Assembly (NCBI GenBank): GCA_964540695.1
Contig: CAZINS010000007.1
Location: 1-41,407 of the forward strand
Origin: DYGA01 sp964540695
GTDB taxonomy: Bacteria > Patescibacteriota > Patescibacteriia > S139-126
Length of the DNA: 41,407 nucleotides
Direction of reading: 5' to 3'
How positions within the stretch are numbered: position 1 is the stretch's first letter; every line of letters starts with the position of its first letter. This document shows, piece by piece, positions 38,667 through 41,407 of the stretch. A program made the translations under genes and the position numbers. A model generated the notes under the pieces. That model saw only the letters and a program-made list of their open reading frames with translations, was not told the origin of the DNA and ran no database searches.

Positions 38667-39977
38667 TTATAATTTAAAATTCTTCTGTACTATTTCTTCA
38701 ATATTGTAAGCTCCCAAGTTAGGTGCTTCCAAAAATCCCTCCACTGCCGCCTCAGCAAACCAACCCGAATCAACCAATTCAAATAACCATTCAGCTGTAT
38801 ACTCAACTGGTTTTTGTCTAATTGCTGAACCTATTTTTTCCAACCAACCACGATTACAAATTTCTTGACTACCAATTGGTTCAGTTAAAATAAAAGGCAG
38901 TCCCAAAGAAGTATAAAAAGATAGCTCCGAGGGCTTTGTCCAAATAATATCAGTGGCATGCAAAGCTTGATTGAACGCTTCAAAATAAGCCGGTTTATTG
39001 GGGGCATAAATAATATCTATGCTTTTACCGATTTCCGTTCGTAACCCCAATTCATTTATTTGCTGTCTAAAATATTTGCTGACATCATTGTGAATTCCGG
39101 CTACTAAAATTATTTTAACTTTATCGGCAACCAATTTTTTCTGCAAAGCTTTAATAATACCCACACCAATCTCCCGCTGAGCTCCGGCACCACCCACAGC
39201 AAACATAATAGTCAGTGGTCTAGTTGAAGTACGACGCAAATGGCCATCTAAATATTTTCGTAAAGTACGTTCATAAGTTTTAATATATTTACCAGTCGGA
39301 TCTAAGTTAGCCAGTCTAGCTCCTAAATCTTTTTTCAATACAGTCAAACGTTTAGAACCGGTATTGGCTTTGGGCATAGGAAAACCAGTTAAATAAATAT
39401 TTTCCTCTCTCACTCCATACATTTTGAGTCTAACCTTAGATCTTTCAGTGGGTACTAAATACTTAATCCGACTAACATTAGCTTTGTCTGTTGCCCAAGC
39501 TCGGCTAATATCAGCGTCACAAACAACCAAATAAATATCCCCCTTAAAACCTAATTCTTCAGCCATAAAGGCGGTTACAAAAAAAGTTGAAACCAAAGGT
39601 CTCGGATCTTTATTCAACAGGTCAATAAAATGCTGTCCCCATTTTTTTCTCCTAATAAGTTGTAAGGTTTGCGAAAGCTGTAAGGTTGGTTTAGTCATAT
39701 CCCTAACCGGATAAAAATTTTCAATTTGCTGAAATTTATCAAAATAAGAAAAAACCTTATCGCCTAATAAGGGTACATTTTTAAATTTGGAAACGAATTC
39801 ATAAAACTTACGGCTCTGTTCCCAAATTTGTTTATCTTTTTTAGGAATATGCGGGTAACGATTGACGCTATATACGTGTCCACCAGCCAGTCCATTTAAA
39901 TTGTAAGCAGCGCGCAGGTGACCATAACCCATATCCACCGCTACCACATGAGCGTGATTATTTTTATTTTTTGTCAT
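38667..39977 (-). CDS. GT-B-fold glycosyltransferase-like protein
   Basis: 436 aa. The N-terminus 'HVVAVDMGYGHLRAAYNLNGLAGGHVYSV' is like the acceptor domain of MurG/diacylglycerol glycosyltransferases (GxGHxxAA). The second half has a Rossmann-type 'PLTIMFAVGGAGAQREIGVGIIKAL' and 'IIWTKPSELSFYTSLGLPFILTEPIGSQEICNRGWL', matching the UDP-sugar site of GT28-type enzymes, with 'TKPSE' and 'GSQE'. A role in glycolipid synthesis is plausible; donor and acceptor are unknown. It is predicted to be leaderless. Confidence 0.72.
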   Translation of the reverse strand: MTKNKNNHAHVVAVDMGYGHLRAAYNLNGLAGGHVYSVNRYPHIPKKDKQIWEQSRKFYEFVSKFKNVPLLGDKVFSYFDKFQQIENFYPVRDMTKPTLQLSQTLQLIRRKKWGQHFIDLLNKDPRPLVSTFFVTAFMAEELGFKGDIYLVVCDADISRAWATDKANVSRIKYLVPTERSKVRLKMYGVREENIYLTGFPMPKANTGSKRLTVLKKDLGARLANLDPTGKYIKTYERTLRKYLDGHLRRTSTRPLTIMFAVGGAGAQREIGVGIIKALQKKLVADKVKIILVAGIHNDVSKYFRQQINELGLRTEIGKSIDIIYAPNKPAYFEAFNQALHATDIIWTKPSELSFYTSLGLPFILTEPIGSQEICNRGWLEKIGSAIRQKPVEYTAEWLFELVDSGWFAEAAVEGFLEAPNLGAYNIEEIVQKNFKL

Positions 39978-39983
39978 AATATT

Positions 39984-39992
39984 ATTATAGCA
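39984..39992 (-). promoter_or_regulatory. Extended -10 element for a leaderless mRNA
   Basis: Minus strand TGCTATAAT with exactly 6 bases to the ATG at 39977, the same geometry as at 37403-37418. No -35 is needed with an extended -10. Confidence 0.6.
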
Positions 39993-40013
39993 AAAGTTTT
40001 TATAAATTAGTAA

Positions 40014-40042
40014 TTGCTCTAATACTATTTTCGTGATACATT
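40014..40042 (+). promoter_or_regulatory. Promoter of the ZIP gene
   Basis: TTGCTC, 17 bases, TACATT, 16 bases before the ATG at 40059; divergent from the glycosyltransferase promoter. Confidence 0.5.
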
Positions 40043-40058
40043 AAAATCAATTTTATCT

Positions 40059-40826
40059 ATGTCTATCATTTTACAAATTATTCTAGCAACTTTTAGTGTG
40101 AGCATTGTCTCTTTTGTTGGCGTATTTTTGTTAGCTAAAGTAAAACATCAACTTTTTACTCGTATTACTATTAGTTTAGCAGCTGGTGCGCTATTGGGAG
40201 CGGTATTTTTTGGTATTTTTCCAGAACTATTCGACCATCAGGAAACTGGAGTTACTGCTAGTACAATTTCTAGCGTAATTTTGCTATCAATACTGGTTTT
40301 TTTTATAATTGAAAAATACTTACATTGGCATCATTGTCACTGTCAGGGACCTCATCATACTCATGATAATAAATCAATTGGTTATATCAATCTAATAGGT
40401 GATGGCATTCACAATTTTGTTGATGGCACTTTAATTGCCACCAGTTTTTTAATTGATCCGACTTTAGGAATGATAAGTACGTTAGTTATTGCTCTACACG
40501 AAATACCTCAAGAAATTGCTGACTTTGGTATTTTAATTTATTCTGGTTTTACCAAAATCAAAGCTTTGTGGTGGAACTTTTTTTCTGGTCTGACTGCCAT
40601 AGCTGGTGGACTAGCTACTTATTTTTTTGCCGTAACCATAGAAGGAGTAACACCTTATCTACTGGCTATTGCCGGTGGCGGTTTTCTTTATTTGGCTATG
40701 GCCGATATTATGCCGGAATTGCATCATGAAACCAACAAAAAATACATTGCTTGGCAAGCTGTTTGGTTGATACTAGGAGTACTTATTATATACTTAGCTA
40801 CTAATCTTGCTCCCCATGGACATTAG
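40059..40826 (+). CDS. ZIP-family metal transporter
   Basis: 255 aa with about eight spans. The His-rich loop 'HWHHCHCQGPHHTHDN' after span 3 is typical of ZIP. The metal-binding helices are 'GDGIHNFVDGTLIATSF' (span 4) and 'ALHEIPQEIADFGILIYSG' (span 5), the family signature HxxxD / HEIPxE. Uptake of Zn2+ or another divalent metal is likely. A final 'DIMPELHHE' motif near the end is also conserved. Confidence 0.95.
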   Translation: MSIILQIILATFSVSIVSFVGVFLLAKVKHQLFTRITISLAAGALLGAVFFGIFPELFDHQETGVTASTISSVILLSILVFFIIEKYLHWHHCHCQGPHHTHDNKSIGYINLIGDGIHNFVDGTLIATSFLIDPTLGMISTLVIALHEIPQEIADFGILIYSGFTKIKALWWNFFSGLTAIAGGLATYFFAVTIEGVTPYLLAIAGGGFLYLAMADIMPELHHETNKKYIAWQAVWLILGVLIIYLATNLAPHGH

Positions 40827-40875
40827 GTAGAATATAGAATTTAGAATCTAGAGTTAAGATTTTTGAATATAAAAA
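40827..40875. repeat. Degenerate heptamer tract
   Basis: GTAGAAT, ATAGAAT, TTAGAAT, CTAGAGT, TAAGATT, TTTGAAT, ATAAAAA, starting right at the ZIP stop. Confidence 0.8.
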
Positions 40876-40878
40876 TAC

Positions 40879-40916
40879 AAAACTCCCTTGAATTATACTT
40901 GGGGAGTTTTTAATTT
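40879..40916 (+). terminator. Terminator of the ZIP gene
   Basis: AAAACTCCC pairs with GGGAGTTTT around a 14-base loop, followed by TTAATTTT on the plus strand. Confidence 0.82.
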
Positions 40917-40932
40917 TAGATTTTATTTTACT

Positions 40933-41098
40933 CGGCCATTTACTTTGTGAAGTGAAAAATTGCCAATAAGCGAGCGGGATTTGCTTTTCAACTCTAGCGA
41001 CAGCGGTTTTGAGAGGCACGCGAGTGAATTGGCAATTTTACCTGAACCAAAGTACTAATCGGCAATTTTTTGCTACTTTTTTGTTGTCAAAAAAGTAG
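40933..41098. repeat. Structured dispersed element, copy 2
   Basis: Homologue of 18043-18214 in the same orientation. Stems: TACTTTG (40941-40947) with CAAAGTA (41048-41054); ATTGCCAAT (40959-40967) with ATTGGCAAT (41028-41036), perfect; GCTTTTCAA (40983-40991) with TTGAGAGGC (41009-41017), two G-U pairs on the plus-strand RNA; a separate 11-bp hairpin 41073-41098 with a 4-base loop. It lies between the ZIP terminator and the VanZ-like gene. A 72-codon open frame crossing it is not a gene. Confidence 0.8.
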
Positions 41099-41107
41099 AG
41101 ATAATAT

Positions 41108-41407
41108 TTATTTAATATTTTTATATAATAACAACCCTACTCCAACCCCCACAATTCCCATCACCGCATCCATAAATTCAAGCCCTCTATTTAATATAAA
41201 ATAATACTGGATAAACTCTGCGACTACTGTATAAATTATTAAACTGGAAATAATAGCAAACACTCGTCGCTGGTAAGTTTTTAGTCCCACTAAACTCAAC
41301 CAACCAAACAACAAAAAATGAGCTAATTTATCAATATAAGGTAGCCCCGGCTGGGTGCCCCCGGGCATAAACAAAAGTATAGTGCTTATTAAAACGCTAG
41401 TCCAAAA
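41108..41407 (-). CDS. VanZ-like membrane protein, cut by the window edge
   Basis: Partial: the frame is still open at 41407, reading 'WTSVLISTILLFMPGGTQPGLPYIDKLAHFLLFGWLSLVGL'. The true start lies outside the window. 'MPG...P...IDKLAHFxxFGxLxxL' and 'EFIQYYF...R..E..D...' are the VanZ-family signatures (four spans). VanZ-like proteins are linked to glycopeptide resistance or phosphotransbutyrylase-like folds, but the role is unknown in most bacteria. Confidence 0.85.
   Translation of the reverse strand, partial: FWTSVLISTILLFMPGGTQPGLPYIDKLAHFLLFGWLSLVGLKTYQRRVFAIISSLIIYTVVAEFIQYYFILNRGLEFMDAVMGIVGVGVGLLLYKNIK

Noticed and set aside
40801..41019. 72-aa open frame on the minus strand
   Set aside because: It overlaps the ZIP gene end, the heptamer tract, the terminator and the structured element; no start signal.
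1..41407. Alternative genetic code (UGA as Gly)
   Set aside because: TGA closes scpB and the polymerase at the expected ends, and no in-frame TGA was seen in recognisable proteins.

Overview
The window looks like chromosomal DNA of a Patescibacteria (CPR) bacterium. The sequence is AT-rich (roughly one third G+C by eye), genes are tightly packed and mostly on the minus strand, and many membrane proteins have no known family. The recognisable genes fit a reduced fermentative cell wall-bearing cell: SufBCDSU, MurB, a D,D-carboxypeptidase, class II aldolase and triosephosphate isomerase, AspRS and AsnRS, TypA, ScpA/ScpB, LexA and a Y-family polymerase. TGA is used as a normal stop (for example scpB and the polymerase), so there is no sign of the UGA recoding seen in some CPR lineages. 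The lineage call is inference; there is no rRNA here.

Layout. 0.1-4.7 kb: surface/envelope genes (large anchored surface protein, membrane-anchored GH-A-like hydrolase, EamA transporter, small anchored protein). 5-8.2 kb: an SOS-like cluster (Y-family polymerase, DUF6504-like protein, lexA, four-helix-bundle protein) with a predicted plus-strand small RNA in the middle. 8.5-14.2 kb: rrf2-sufC-sufB-sufD-sufS-sufU, ending with a 26-aa basic ORF and a terminator. 14.3-19.4 kb: MFS transporter, DUF5665, HU, pterin dehydratase, MurB, a micro membrane protein and a DUF5671 protein. 19.6-21.8 kb: small unknown genes and an AlkD-like protein. 21.9-25.4 kb: typA, a tRNA cluster (Trp, Thr, Tyr, Thr), a lipoprotein and rpmG (bL33, only 51 aa). 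25.4-30.2 kb: scpA-scpB-dac-tpiA-fba-TPR. 30.3-37.3 kb: a micro gene with a consensus promoter, a YbaK-like deacylase, then asnS-exchanger-propeller-exchanger-aspS. 37.4-41.4 kb: metallophosphoesterase, a broken four-helix-bundle gene, a GT-B-like protein, a ZIP transporter and the end of a VanZ-like gene.

The strongest unexplained signals are: (1) at least 18 intergenic tracts built of degenerate 7-bp tandem units, a different heptamer at each locus, several running into gene ends; (2) two copies of a ~165-bp element whose predicted stems are preserved by compensatory base changes; (3) a ~90-nt small RNA with its own promoter and terminator beside lexA; (4) two stand-alone micro membrane-protein genes (31 and 35 aa) with near-consensus sigma70 promoters, good ribosome binding sites and terminators; (5) an AspRS without the bacterial GAD domain; (6) a gene whose natural start is out of frame by one base at an A7 run. 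All calls are by eye; no alignment, folding or database search was run.
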